Shown: positions 34,058 to 44,053 of the stretch, one piece after another | How the letters are laid out: each line of letters begins with the position of its first letter | Position numbering within the stretch: the stretch's first letter is position 1 | Source of the DNA: Leptothoe kymatousa TAU-MAC 1615 | GTDB lineage: Bacteria; Cyanobacteriota; Cyanobacteriia; Phormidesmidales; Phormidesmidaceae | Assembly (NCBI RefSeq): GCF_018739865.1 | Contig: NZ_JADOER010000004.1 | Coordinates: forward strand, 1,171,480 to 1,235,479 | Direction of reading: 5' to 3' | Length of the DNA: 64,000 nucleotides | Translations under genes and position numbers: made by a program | Notes under the pieces: generated by a model | Told to the model about the DNA's origin: nothing | What the model saw: the letters and a program-made list of their open reading frames with translations, nothing else | Database searches by the model: none

Positions 34058-35938
34058 TTAGGAATTTTCGCGGTCTTGCTGCTGCAAATATCGTTCAAAG
34101 GTTTTATCCAATTGTTTGGTTTCCCCTAGCCAATAGGCCAGCAGGGCATGGCCAAAGGCCCAGGCATTTTGCTCGGGCAACGTATCGTTGTTGAGCAGCG
34201 TGGGCCATAGGGCGGCGAGGTCAAAACTGTGGTTTTCGGGCTGGATCAGGTTAAACAGGTCGTAGGCCAGCTGTAGTTTGCCGATGACCACGGGGGCCTG
34301 CTCTACGGGAATGGTCTCCATTAAGGCGTTGGCCAACAGTTGCGAGCCGGTCATCATTTGGGAGATGTACCGCAAAATTGGGCTTTTGAGCAGCTCTGTC
34401 ACCCCGCGGGTGGTGGCCATTTGCAGGGTGTACTGGTCGATTAGTTTGGCGGCGGCTCGGGCCAGGGCGGTTTGGTTGGTTAAAAATCGCGCTAGCCGGT
34501 ATTGCTTGGCATCGCCTAGGGTCTCTACTAGCTTTAGGGCCAGGGCATCATCATTCCAGGCGCTGCGGCTGGCATCGTAGGTGACTAGGGGAATAACGTT
34601 GTCGTGTTTGAGGGTGTCCATGCGATAGGCAACGGCATCGCGAATGGAGGCTTCCTTGGGCCGCTGGCCGGTTTCCCATTGGTAGGGGGGCTGCCATTCG
34701 CGTATTGGCCGCAGCCGATCTACCTGGGTGAGGGCCACGACGGTGGGTGGGTTTTGTTCGGTGGCTTTGAGGTCGTGTAAAAAGGTTTTGTCGCTCTGTA
34801 GGGCTGGATCCAGGGCGGGGGTTACTAAAACAAGTAGGTCTGCGATCGCAGCCTGGTCCAGCACCAACTCGCGAAAATCCTCCCGCTCAATTTGTTCATA
34901 CCCCGGCGAATCAATCAGATTTAGCACCTCCCCCGTTTCCAGCTGCCAGCGATATTGCTGGATTTTATCGGTGCTGGGCAGCACGTCCACCGCCGCCAGC
35001 TCCGTCTTAAACAGGGTATTGATCAAGCTGCTTTTGCCCGCCCCGGTGCGCCCCACCAACATTAAGGAGACCGGCTTTTTTTCAACGGTGTCAGCCGGTG
35101 TGGCCGTTTCCAAAATGGACTTTAGCGTGGCTGTTTTTGCCTCTAACCGGGGCGCTGCTGGCTGGTCTGCGGCAAAGATGGCCGGCAGTGTTTCCCCGCC
35201 ATATAGGTTGGCCGCCTGCTGGGCCAGGTTGCGCAGGGCCGTTTCCCGCAGCAGCTGACTCAGGTTTACCAACAGCTGCTGGTTGGCCTGGGTGGTACTT
35301 TGCTGGCTGGCCGCTCTGGCAGCGGCAGCGGCGGGGTTTATCAACCATTGGGCCCAGCTCCAGGCCCGCCACAGTTTGCCCATGGAGGGTTCCAGTCGGC
35401 GGTAAATTTCATAGGCTTCGTAGGCCTGGCCGACGGTCACTTGGTTTAATACCGGAGCCAGCTGGGTCATGGCCCGGTCCATATCGTCCACGGTGCCCCG
35501 AATCAGCCCATAGGCCTGGGGCACATAGATATTGAGCAGGGGATATTTCACCGCCGGGTGGTAGTGGTTCGAAACGGTGGCCACCACGGTTTGGCACCGT
35601 TGCCAAAAGGCAGGCCAATCGTCCCACACCGGCGGGTCTTCTCGGGCCGCTAGCAAAATTGGCTGCAGCGATTGTTCTAGCGCCTGGTTATGGCCATTTT
35701 TGGCCGTTACCGAGGTGAGCTCTGCCTGCACCGCGTTGACAATGCGCTCAATTTCTTTGGGTTTGGTCCAGTGCACCAGCAGCCAGCGCCAGCCGACAAA
35801 CATTAGCAAAATAACGGCCCAAATCCAGGTTAATCCCCAGGCCCGTAGTTGGATGCCGGCGGTGATCATCACAAAGGCAACCACAATGACCACCGGCAGA
35901 ACCAGCACTATCAACTGCCATCGCTTGAGTTGAACCAT
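34058..35938 (-). CDS. membrane-anchored dynamin/Era-like GTPase
   Basis: Two adjacent N-terminal hydrophobic helices (about 8-55) anchor the protein. A helical region follows, then a GTPase domain with G1 LVGRTGAGKSS (about 293), G3 LIDSPGYE, and G4 TQVD in place of NKxD. The C-terminal 170 residues are helical. The architecture fits YcjX/DUF697-type GTPases thought to act in membrane organisation or stress. ATG 35938 is preferred over the GTG two codons upstream. No operon partner is evident. Confidence 0.8.
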   Translation of the reverse strand: MVQLKRWQLIVLVLPVVIVVAFVMITAGIQLRAWGLTWIWAVILLMFVGWRWLLVHWTKPKEIERIVNAVQAELTSVTAKNGHNQALEQSLQPILLAAREDPPVWDDWPAFWQRCQTVVATVSNHYHPAVKYPLLNIYVPQAYGLIRGTVDDMDRAMTQLAPVLNQVTVGQAYEAYEIYRRLEPSMGKLWRAWSWAQWLINPAAAAARAASQQSTTQANQQLLVNLSQLLRETALRNLAQQAANLYGGETLPAIFAADQPAAPRLEAKTATLKSILETATPADTVEKKPVSLMLVGRTGAGKSSLINTLFKTELAAVDVLPSTDKIQQYRWQLETGEVLNLIDSPGYEQIEREDFRELVLDQAAIADLLVLVTPALDPALQSDKTFLHDLKATEQNPPTVVALTQVDRLRPIREWQPPYQWETGQRPKEASIRDAVAYRMDTLKHDNVIPLVTYDASRSAWNDDALALKLVETLGDAKQYRLARFLTNQTALARAAAKLIDQYTLQMATTRGVTELLKSPILRYISQMMTGSQLLANALMETIPVEQAPVVIGKLQLAYDLFNLIQPENHSFDLAALWPTLLNNDTLPEQNAWAFGHALLAYWLGETKQLDKTFERYLQQQDRENS

Positions 35939-36024
35939 TGCCACGTACCTGAGGATTTTTCCCAGTGTAAGTAGGTATTTAAGTTAATGAAAGGGCAAAC
36001 ATCCGAACCTAAGAGTTTGGGAAA

Positions 36025-39000
36025 TTAGACCGTGACCGTTTTCTGCGCCTCTGTAAGCTGCTTTAGCTCCTGTAGCAGCGTTTGTTCGTTGTAGGGTTTC
36101 GAATAATAGCCCGTGGCCCCTAAATTCATGGCCAGCTTGCGATGCTTTTCACTACTGCGGGAGGTCAACATCAAAATCGGCAGTTCGCTAAATTCGTCCC
36201 TATCCCTGAGTTCTTCCAACACACCGTACCCATCCAGGCGGGGCATTTCCACATCACAGATCACGGCTTCAACCGTAAGGCCGTTGGTCAGTCTGTCTAC
36301 GGCATCTCGACCATCTTTTGCCTGTTCCACCAGGTAGCCCGAGCGTTCTAACGTGGTGGCTAAATAGCGACGGGCATGGATAGAATCGTCGACGACTAAA
36401 ATTCTGGCTGTTTTGGCGACTGCGACGGGCTGCGTGGGTTCGATCAGGGCTGGTTTGGGGCCGTCTACGATCCACTCGATTAGCTGCACGGGTTCAATTA
36501 CGGGAATGACGCGACCATCGCCTAGGACGGTAACTCCGCTGAAGCCAGGGGGAAGGGGTATGGGGCTAGCCACCGAACGGAGGGCGACTTCTTGTTCTTG
36601 CCAAAAACGGTCGATGGTTAATCCGTAGGAGATTTTGCCTTCGCCCACAACAACAACAATGGGGCGGTTAATGACGGGTTCCCCACTCATTTCTAACTGG
36701 CGGGCACCGGGGGGATTGTGCCAATGTTCCCCCAGGTGTATCAGGGGAATCGTGCTGTTGTTCCAGCTAATGGCGGACTGTTCCATTTCGGCTTGGGGGA
36801 GCCGAATAATTTCTTGCACCATATCGACGGGTAGGGCGAATATGGTGCCGCTACGCTCTAGCAGCATCACCCGCAAAATTGATAGGGATAGGGGAATGCG
36901 AATGGTGAAGGTGGTGCCCTGACCGACCGCTGTGGAGACTTGGATATTGCCCTTTAGGGTTTTGAGGTTGTTGCGTACCACATCCATGCCCACACCCCGA
37001 CCCGATAGCTCAGTGACGGTACTGCTGGTGCTAAAGCCGGGTTCAAAGATGAAGGACAATAGCTGTTGGCGATCCATGGCTGCAACCTGGTCCGTGGGTA
37101 GGTTGTATTGGTGAATGCGATCGCGCACCTGGTCTAAATTGATGCCTTTGCCGTCGTCCTTGAGGGTAATCTCCACCTGATTCCCCCGATTGATTGCCCG
37201 GAGGGTGATGTTGCCCACTTCAGGTTTTTGCTGGGCCTGCCGTTCATGGGGCTTTTCAATGCCATGGTCAAAGGCATTGCGCAACAGGTGCATCAGCGGA
37301 TCGCTTAGCTGATCCAGGGCAAATTGTTCAATTAGGGTGGTGGTACCCTCTAGGGTGAGGGTGACCGGTTTGTTGTATTGCACCGACCAGTCGCGCACTA
37401 CCCGAGGAAACCGACGCACAATGTCTTCAAACGGGCGCATCTGGGTTTGGGTGATGCGATTTTTTAGGGTGCGGCTCGTATAGTTGAGGCTGCCGACCGC
37501 CTGGTCAATTTCGTTTAAACCCAGCTCAATATCTCGGCTTACCTCCTCCAGTTTCACGATGGTTTCCATGTGGTCCTGGGTCAACAAATGGAGTTGGGAG
37601 TAGCGGTCAAATTCTAGGGCATCTAGGTCTTCGACGGTGGCAATGGAGCTGCCGTTTGCGCCATTTGCGCCGTTTGCGCCGTTTGCGCCATTTGCGCCAT
37701 TGCCCAGGGCGGGGACATTGTTTGCGCCGTTGGCTTTGGCGGTGGGCCCTTCGCTGGACGCCTGGTCATACCACTGACGCAGTTCTTTGCTAAAGGATGA
37801 CAGGTCCATCATCCGCCGCTGCATCAGCTCACTGTAGGTTTGGAGCTGCTCGAGCTTGAGGTTAATGGCATTACGGTCCAGAATTAAGGCTTCGAAGGTG
37901 CTGTTAATTTGTCTGAGCTGGTCCACAGACACCCGAACGGTGTCGGTATTGTTGGCGCTAGGTGCTGCGGCCTGGGGGGGCGCGTTCAAGGTCACCAGCG
38001 GAGTTGTTGTTGCGTCTGCAACGGCTGGGGCGGTCTCTGGGGTTGCCCCTGGCGTTTCTAGGGTGGCAAACTCTCCTCGAATGGCGTCTAGGTCCAAAGC
38101 CCCGTTGGCCAGTAGCTCATCCCCAGGCAGCTCGGCCAAGGCCTGGGGCGCTGTGGCGGAGAGGTCGGTTTCTGCTGGAACCAGCTCAGCAATATCCAGG
38201 GGTAGTGGGTCTAAGCCACCGGGAAGTTCTTCGGGTAAATCGAGCGCGGCTGGCTGGGCGCTGTTCGTGTCGGATTTTAATGCGGTCGGTAGGCCCTCTG
38301 TGCGCCCTAGGGTCACGAGGGAATGGCTGCGGCGCCAGGCTTTTACCGCCTGCATTGCGATCGCAGCCACTGTGGCTGGCTGGGCCAAAAGACTTTGCTG
38401 CTGCACCGATTCACACAGGGCGACAAACGGGTCTAGCTGGGCCATGAGCCCAAATTCTGTCATCTGCTGGGCGACGCTTACCAACGACTGCCTAAGCTCT
38501 TCCCCCTGCAACTGGGTGCATTGTTGTTCAAAGGCCTCCAGGGTATCTTCAACGCTGGTGGTGAAAATTATAAAGTCAAGGTTGACTTCATTTTCTGCCG
38601 ACAGCAGACGCGCTTCATCTTCGGGGGTAAGCCCCCCCAGACGTCGATTGAGCTGTTCGAAAACAGGGGTAACATCATCGGCTAGCCACTGGGGGGCCAC
38701 CGGTTTTTTATCCTGGTAATGTTGTCGCACGTGGCGGAGGCAGTCTACCCCTTTCAACAACAATGTTTCCAGTTCCGTATCCACCGGTAGCTGTCGGGCC
38801 CGCAGAATTTTAAATGCGTCTTCTAGATGGTGGGCGGCCTGGCTGAGTTCCACAAAGCCCATCATCCCGGCTGTTCCCTTCACAGAGTGGGCCGCCCGCA
38901 TGGCAATATCAATTTGACCCGGTAGATTGTCCGCTATTTTTAGCCCTAGCAAAACGCCTTCAATGTCCCCAAAATAGGTTTCAGCTTCTGCTAGAAAAGT

Positions 39001-39033
39001 CAGACGAGCCTGCTGCTCTTTGTCTAGTGCCAT
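36025..39033 (-). CDS. CheA-type hybrid histidine kinase of the taxis operon (PilL-like)
   Basis: The domain order is an HPt domain with H49 in AAHSVKGTAGMMG, a long low-complexity linker with an Asn-Gly-Ala repeat, H-kinase dimerisation, an HATPase domain (HLLRNAFDHGIE, GRGVGMDVV), a CheW-like domain and a C-terminal receiver with Asp in AVICDVEMPRLDG. This is the kinase of a type IV pilus/phototaxis-class chemosensory system. It is the last gene of a five-gene minus-strand operon, 3 bp downstream of the MCP gene. Phosphate can pass to its own receiver or to the small and PATAN regulators encoded upstream. Confidence 0.93.
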   Translation of the reverse strand: MALDKEQQARLTFLAEAETYFGDIEGVLLGLKIADNLPGQIDIAMRAAHSVKGTAGMMGFVELSQAAHHLEDAFKILRARQLPVDTELETLLLKGVDCLRHVRQHYQDKKPVAPQWLADDVTPVFEQLNRRLGGLTPEDEARLLSAENEVNLDFIIFTTSVEDTLEAFEQQCTQLQGEELRQSLVSVAQQMTEFGLMAQLDPFVALCESVQQQSLLAQPATVAAIAMQAVKAWRRSHSLVTLGRTEGLPTALKSDTNSAQPAALDLPEELPGGLDPLPLDIAELVPAETDLSATAPQALAELPGDELLANGALDLDAIRGEFATLETPGATPETAPAVADATTTPLVTLNAPPQAAAPSANNTDTVRVSVDQLRQINSTFEALILDRNAINLKLEQLQTYSELMQRRMMDLSSFSKELRQWYDQASSEGPTAKANGANNVPALGNGANGANGANGANGANGSSIATVEDLDALEFDRYSQLHLLTQDHMETIVKLEEVSRDIELGLNEIDQAVGSLNYTSRTLKNRITQTQMRPFEDIVRRFPRVVRDWSVQYNKPVTLTLEGTTTLIEQFALDQLSDPLMHLLRNAFDHGIEKPHERQAQQKPEVGNITLRAINRGNQVEITLKDDGKGINLDQVRDRIHQYNLPTDQVAAMDRQQLLSFIFEPGFSTSSTVTELSGRGVGMDVVRNNLKTLKGNIQVSTAVGQGTTFTIRIPLSLSILRVMLLERSGTIFALPVDMVQEIIRLPQAEMEQSAISWNNSTIPLIHLGEHWHNPPGARQLEMSGEPVINRPIVVVVGEGKISYGLTIDRFWQEQEVALRSVASPIPLPPGFSGVTVLGDGRVIPVIEPVQLIEWIVDGPKPALIEPTQPVAVAKTARILVVDDSIHARRYLATTLERSGYLVEQAKDGRDAVDRLTNGLTVEAVICDVEMPRLDGYGVLEELRDRDEFSELPILMLTSRSSEKHRKLAMNLGATGYYSKPYNEQTLLQELKQLTEAQKTVTV
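37653..37699. repeat. 9-bp microsatellite encoding Asn-Gly-Ala repeats
   Basis: Five consecutive 9-bp units, alternating CATTTGCGC and CGTTTGCGC, lie inside the CheA gene and encode repeated Asn-Gly-Ala in the linker between HPt and the kinase core. Unit gain or loss keeps the reading frame, so linker length may vary between strains. Confidence 0.85.
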
Positions 39034-39036
39034 GGC

Positions 39037-41439
39037 TTACTTTTCAACCTTAAATTGCTCAACGGATGCCTGGAGTTTCTGAGCGACCTGGGCGGTCTCT
39101 TGAATGGCCTGGGCCACCTGATTAGAAGATTGGGACTGTTTTTCGGAGGTCTTGGTGGCCTTCTGCATCAGCTCGGTTACGGCCTTGGATACCAGGGTTT
39201 GGTTGGTGGTAGACGCCGAAATCTCTTGCATCAGCTGGTTAATTTTATCTGACTTGGCCAATACCTCTTCTAGCTGCTTCTGGGTCGCTTCCACCTGTTG
39301 GCTACTGTCTACCACCTGGGCCGTACCGGTTTCAATGGCGGCGACTACTTCCTGGGTTTCTGTTTGAATTTCGGCCACAATTTGGGCAATGGTTTTGGTG
39401 GCACCGGCAGATTGTTCTGCCAGGGAGCCCACCTGCTCTGCAACCGCCGTAAAGCCTTGCCCCAGTTCGCCCGCGCGGGAGGCCTCAACGCTGGCGTTTA
39501 CCGCTAGCAAGTTGGTTTTTAGGGCAATTTCATCAATCAGGCTGACCGACTGGGCAATCTTCTGGGCTGATTCCCCCAATCGCTTAATCTTTTTCGCAGT
39601 TTCACCCACCGTGGAACGCAGTTCTAGGATACTGTGGGCGGTTTCTTCCATGGACTGGGTTCCAGCCTGGGCCGTGGCGTAGGTGTCATTGGTGAGGGTG
39701 GAGGCCTGGGTGGCGTTGTCCGCAACGGTTTGAATGGAGCTGTCCATTTCCTGTACGGCGTCCATGGCCTCTCGTAGGGATTGCACCTCTGCAATGGCCT
39801 GGTCTGCTAGGGTCCGAATTTGTTGTTCGTTATCTAGCAAAGACTGGCTTACATCTCCACTGGATTGTTTTACGGTGACGGCGATGTCTCGCAGGTTCTC
39901 AATTACGGCGTTGAACAAGTCAGCCACAATGCCCACGTCACCGGGGACTAGCTTGGCCCGCACGGACAGATCTCCGTCGGCGGCATCCCCCACTTCTTCC
40001 ATTAGTTCGGTAATCTCATTTTCGAGGGTTTCCCGTTCTTTACGCTGTTCTTCGGTTAAGGCTTTCTGGCTGTTGAGCAGTTCTTGAATCTGTTCTAGCA
40101 GGGTGTTAAAACTTTGTCCCAAAATTTGGGTTTCGCGGGTGCCTTCTAGGGCGGCGCGGGTTTCTAAGTTACCAGATGTGGCTGTTTGAGCGGTTTCCGT
40201 CAGGGTTTGTAGGGGGGCCGCCAGCTGTCCCGCCAGTAGTCTGAGGATGGCGGCAATACCCAAGCCCAATATCAAGGCCGTACCGGCGAAAACAATCAGC
40301 AGTTTGCTGCCAGCGGAGTTAATCTCCGCCAGGTTTACCGATGCGATCGCAACCCAGGCCGTTCCTGGCACCGTCGTTAAACTATATTCCCTATCCTGGT
40401 AGGTGACGACCGCCTCTAAAAACGGTTTTCCTGCTTCAACCTCGAACCGTTCCAAGCTTAGAAGCTTACCCTGAATCTGGTCATCAAAACTTTGCTTGAG
40501 GCCCTTCATATCTGTATCTGCCCCCGTATTCGCCAGCTCAGCGATCAATGCCTGGGAGGTTTGAACAATGGCATTCCCCCCCAAAACCTCCACTAAACCG
40601 TCTTGAATACCATCGACCGTAATTGAAGAAAATGCCACCCCATTGCGGGTATCCACGATCTGCACTTGCTGGGTACCACTCAAGGCTGTTGCGGTATAGG
40701 TGGCAATCCGCTGACTCATCACCGTGGTGGGAATTATCGCTTCCATCACCCCGAGAAATTCACTGGAGTCAACGGGGCTAATCGCCTCGGCAATGGCAAT
40801 ACTGGCAACACCCGTGGATTCGTCAACCTTAATCGGTTCAACGAACTTTGTGTTGGCTTTGGCCTCTGTCCACCATTCTTCATCCCGTTGGACAAAATCC
40901 TCCGGTGGTTTACTAAAGGCCACATTAAACCCGTGGCTTTCAGTTACCGAAAGCTGGGTCATGCCCTCAATCTTAACCACGTCCGATAGGTATTTATTGA
41001 GGACACTGTTGCGGGCAATTAGTTTATTTTGGCCAAATTCTTGTTCTAAGGCTTCAATCGGCTTTTTGGCGATACCCTTGGTTTCGACTTGCTGATCAAT
41101 CTGGCGTAGCGTTGCCTGAATTGAGGGGTTTACCAGTACACTTTCAATGATTTTGAAGTTATCTTCCACAAATACACTAGCGGCCTCACTGGCCAGGAAC
41201 GATTCTTCCGTCAGCAAGAATAAGGCCTGATTTTGCTCACTGCGGCGGGTTACCGCAATTCCTAGACCACTGGCCACCGCTAGGGGGAGCAATGCAACCG
41301 GCAATAGGGTTTGTAGCAATCGCTGGTTCAGAGGCTGCCCTTTGCCCAACCCCAGCTTTGCCAACGACGCTGACCTAAGGGAAGGCTTCCCAGGTTTGGC
41401 TGAAGATTTTTTGTTGATGGGGTACTGCTGTGCGGTCAT
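39037..41439 (-). CDS. methyl-accepting chemotaxis protein (PilJ-like)
   Basis: This receptor has a transmembrane helix at about 40-62, a large extracytoplasmic sensing domain (about 65-378), a second helix (about 380-405) and a HAMP region. A second HAMP-like segment and the long signalling coiled coil follow, with the hairpin tip (SLIDEIALKTNLLAVNASVEASRAGE and FTAVAEQVGSLAEQS). I start at ATG 41439; the GTG frame at 41511 would add 24 residues. It would activate the adjacent CheA through the CheW encoded upstream. Its input could be light through a partner or small molecules; no GAF domain is present, unlike PixJ. Confidence 0.92.
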   Translation of the reverse strand: MTAQQYPINKKSSAKPGKPSLRSASLAKLGLGKGQPLNQRLLQTLLPVALLPLAVASGLGIAVTRRSEQNQALFLLTEESFLASEAASVFVEDNFKIIESVLVNPSIQATLRQIDQQVETKGIAKKPIEALEQEFGQNKLIARNSVLNKYLSDVVKIEGMTQLSVTESHGFNVAFSKPPEDFVQRDEEWWTEAKANTKFVEPIKVDESTGVASIAIAEAISPVDSSEFLGVMEAIIPTTVMSQRIATYTATALSGTQQVQIVDTRNGVAFSSITVDGIQDGLVEVLGGNAIVQTSQALIAELANTGADTDMKGLKQSFDDQIQGKLLSLERFEVEAGKPFLEAVVTYQDREYSLTTVPGTAWVAIASVNLAEINSAGSKLLIVFAGTALILGLGIAAILRLLAGQLAAPLQTLTETAQTATSGNLETRAALEGTRETQILGQSFNTLLEQIQELLNSQKALTEEQRKERETLENEITELMEEVGDAADGDLSVRAKLVPGDVGIVADLFNAVIENLRDIAVTVKQSSGDVSQSLLDNEQQIRTLADQAIAEVQSLREAMDAVQEMDSSIQTVADNATQASTLTNDTYATAQAGTQSMEETAHSILELRSTVGETAKKIKRLGESAQKIAQSVSLIDEIALKTNLLAVNASVEASRAGELGQGFTAVAEQVGSLAEQSAGATKTIAQIVAEIQTETQEVVAAIETGTAQVVDSSQQVEATQKQLEEVLAKSDKINQLMQEISASTTNQTLVSKAVTELMQKATKTSEKQSQSSNQVAQAIQETAQVAQKLQASVEQFKVEK

Positions 41440-41581
41440 AGGGCTTTTCAGGCTGCTTGAGTTTTCAAAAAAAGTGAACGTTGCTGACGTTTGGGCCGTA
41501 AATGATTGCACTAGGTCGATTAGCGGGGGTGGCCAATCGATTGATCGCTTAAATCAGCAACCGAAGGTAATGTCAGCACAA

Positions 41582-42157
41582 TTAATCGAGGGTCGGTCGC
41601 TGAGAATTGCCAATTGCCTCGGCACTGAGAACAAGAATAGTTTTCCCGTTTATGACAACCTGTCCACTTAAATAGGGCTGCAAGTTAGGATCTACCTCAG
41701 TCTCAGGAGAAACAATGGTTTCTAATGGCAACCGGATAGAGCCCAAAATTTTGGGTACAACCAACCCTAGGAAAAGGACGTCATTGGCGCTGTCCTCAGT
41801 CGTGGTTCCAGGTAATGTGCGAATAACAACCACCTCATGGGTTTGAGACGGTTCTAAAGCAATTGGCAGCTTTAACAACTGGGCTAGATTCACACCCCAA
41901 AAAACCTGTCCCTTAGAACTCATTAACCCCATCACATGGGGAGCCATGGCGGGCATGGACGTAATCCACTGGGGAGAAATTAGCAGCGTTTCTTCAACCC
42001 AGCTAAGGGGAATGGCAATAATTAAATCCGAGGTCAGCTGAATGCGCAGAAACTGCTCCCCCACAACGGGCTGGGGGTTAAATAAATCGGGCAACAGTTG
42101 CTGTAGCCGATCCACGGGTTTTAGTTCCTGGGACGTTTGCTGAGAAGCGGTTTCCAT
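41582..42157 (-). CDS. CheW-like adaptor (PilI-like)
   Basis: This 191-residue CheW-family protein couples receptor and kinase. The CheW core is visible as LTSDLIIAIPLSWVEETL, GLMSSKGQVFWGVNLAQLL, VVVIRT and a final VVINGKTILVLSAEAI strand. It lies between the response regulator (15 bp upstream) and the MCP gene (about 140 bp downstream) in the taxis operon. Confidence 0.9.
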   Translation of the reverse strand: METASQQTSQELKPVDRLQQLLPDLFNPQPVVGEQFLRIQLTSDLIIAIPLSWVEETLLISPQWITSMPAMAPHVMGLMSSKGQVFWGVNLAQLLKLPIALEPSQTHEVVVIRTLPGTTTEDSANDVLFLGLVVPKILGSIRLPLETIVSPETEVDPNLQPYLSGQVVINGKTILVLSAEAIGNSQRPTLD

Positions 42158-42172
42158 GGCATCTACCTCAGA

Positions 42173-42538
42173 CTACATAGTGGCGCTACGGACGGCATCC
42201 ACTAATTGTTCAGCGGTGCAGGGTTTTACCACATAGCCCACCACACCTTGTTTTTTAGCCCAGCTTTTATCCATTTTCCGATCTTTTGTCGTGCAGGCCA
42301 CAATGGGAATATCGGCGGTGCTGGGTTCTTTTTTTAGCTTGCGGCACAGTTCTAATCCGGTGATGTCGGGCATGACTAAATCAGTCACAATCACGTCGGG
42401 GCGATCGGATTGGATTTTGTCAATGGCCTCTAAACCATTCAAAATACCAGTGACTACATAACCGGCTTCTTCTAGGTAGTGGCTGATTAGGTCTAGTTCA
42501 GACTTGACATCATCAATGACTAAAATCTTTTTGACCAT
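42173..42538 (-). CDS. single-domain CheY/PilH-like response regulator
   Basis: This 121-residue receiver domain alone shows ILVIDD, the phospho-acceptor in VIVTDLVMPDITG, a Thr in ACTTKDRK and the Lys in VVKPCTA. It would act as a diffusible output or phosphate sink of the taxis system. Its position between the PATAN regulator and CheW matches pilH/pixH in PilG-H-I-J-L-type operons. Confidence 0.92.
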   Translation of the reverse strand: MVKKILVIDDVKSELDLISHYLEEAGYVVTGILNGLEAIDKIQSDRPDVIVTDLVMPDITGLELCRKLKKEPSTADIPIVACTTKDRKMDKSWAKKQGVVGYVVKPCTAEQLVDAVRSATM

Positions 42539-42613
42539 TAGTTTGAATAACTCAAAGCTACAACAATTTTTTTAGGCGAGAAATATAGGTGGTTTAGGTC
42601 TATATTCTTATGT

Positions 42614-44053
42614 CTATGAGACTTGGATTTCTAAATAGGTTTCCATGACTTTCATCAGCTGGGCCTTAGAAAAGGGTTTCTCCAAATAGTCAGTGGCGCC
42701 AGAGGATTCAGCAGTGGCTTTATTTAGGGGGCTAGCATTGCTGCTAATCATGATGATGGGCACATCTTTAAACACGTAGCTGCGCTTTAAGATTTGGCAC
42801 AGAGAATTGCCATTTATACTCGGCATAGACACATCCATCAGGACCAGGTCTGGACTCATGGCGCAGATTTTAGCCACTGATGCCACTGGGTCAATAATGG
42901 TTTTGAGTTCAAATTGATTGGGATCTAAATAGCTATCGATTTGTTCCAACATGGCCTGACTATCGTCAATGCAGACAATCAGGTGGCGGCGAGAACCGGG
43001 GCTGTTCTCGGGCTCACTGGGGGATTTTTCTGCAACAACAGTATTCCCCGAGGAATGATTATTCCCTGAGGAATACTCATTCCCGGAATGGGCATTCCCG
43101 GAATGGGCCTGAGGATTATTCTCTGGCGAGTATGGGTGCTGCGCCGCGATCGGTTCGACCGGTGGTGGGGCAACCAATACGTTGCCGTGGGTACTGTGTT
43201 CACCCACGTGGCGCCCTTGGGGCATAACAACAGTGGCCGTGGCTGCTGCTGTCGCGTGGGCTAGCTGGTGGGGCGTGGGCAATGCGGGCAGACGATCTAG
43301 GGGAGAGACCGGTGGCCACAGCTTGATAGCGCGATCACAAATATAGGGATATAGCAGCTCGGCTAAAGTGGCTTCGTCTTGGTTAATGGTGTGGGCCAGT
43401 TGGCGAATGCTGGCACCTTGCATTAAGCGTTCCAGGGCCTTTAGCATTTGTGCAGACAGGCGGCCTTGGGGAACAGACTGGTAAAGATCGTCCGGTGTAT
43501 CGCAGTAGGGCCGCTGGTGAGGAGAAATAATGCGATCGCATACAGGTTGCCATGCCTGTTGGCGTTCGGACAAAAACTGCATGATGGACTCAATGGGCGC
43601 ACCATGGAAGCTGGCATACCACGTATCTGTGGGGAGAGGGTGCCATACAACATCGGCTGTGTCTAAGCCCAAAAGAGACTCAATCGCATCCTCAGTTAGC
43701 TTAGTTAGAGTGTGTTTCGCCTGCTCTACACCCAGTGCTTCATAGCGAATTAGACCCCGCACAATATCACTGGTCCAGCCAAGGGCCTCCAGGCTAGGGG
43801 CATCATGCTTCCATTTATAGGTTTCCGACCGAATCAGCCGCCAATAAATAGATAGGGCGGACTCATACCCCAACCTAGGTAAAATAGCTTCTAGGGCCAT
43901 CAAATATTGCAATGAGTGGGCTGCAAACAGCACTTGACCATTGCGAATATCCAGGCACCAGCTTACGTTTTCGCCCGTAATTTGGACTCGACCATCACGG
44001 GAAGAATCCAAAACGCTCTTAAAAAACGACGTTATTTCAAACTGACCATTCAT
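42614..44053 (-). CDS. PatA/PilG-like response regulator with N-terminal PATAN domain
   Basis: An N-terminal PATAN-like region (about 1-260) begins with FFKSVLDSSRDGRVQI. A low-complexity His-Ser-Gly-Asn repeat linker follows, then a C-terminal receiver (about 355-475) with Asp in LVLMDVSMPSINGN and Lys in YLEKPF. PATAN regulators steer pilus or gliding motors in cyanobacterial phototaxis and control patterning in PatA. It is the first gene of the operon, 75 bp before the single-domain regulator, so the promoter probably lies in the 44054-44870 spacer. Confidence 0.9.
   Translation of the reverse strand: MNGQFEITSFFKSVLDSSRDGRVQITGENVSWCLDIRNGQVLFAAHSLQYLMALEAILPRLGYESALSIYWRLIRSETYKWKHDAPSLEALGWTSDIVRGLIRYEALGVEQAKHTLTKLTEDAIESLLGLDTADVVWHPLPTDTWYASFHGAPIESIMQFLSERQQAWQPVCDRIISPHQRPYCDTPDDLYQSVPQGRLSAQMLKALERLMQGASIRQLAHTINQDEATLAELLYPYICDRAIKLWPPVSPLDRLPALPTPHQLAHATAAATATVVMPQGRHVGEHSTHGNVLVAPPPVEPIAAQHPYSPENNPQAHSGNAHSGNEYSSGNNHSSGNTVVAEKSPSEPENSPGSRRHLIVCIDDSQAMLEQIDSYLDPNQFELKTIIDPVASVAKICAMSPDLVLMDVSMPSINGNSLCQILKRSYVFKDVPIIMISSNASPLNKATAESSGATDYLEKPFSKAQLMKVMETYLEIQVS

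Noticed and set aside
34058..35938. Reading the GTPase as a defence dynamin or septin-like immune protein
   Set aside because: The neighbours are housekeeping or signalling genes and the layout (two N-terminal helices, a single GTPase) fits YcjX/DUF697-type proteins, so no defence claim is made.
37856..38719. Long plus-strand frame of 287 codons opposite the CheA gene
   Set aside because: It is antisense to a clear kinase coding region and has a Ser/Ala-rich composition typical of shadow frames in G+C-rich genes.
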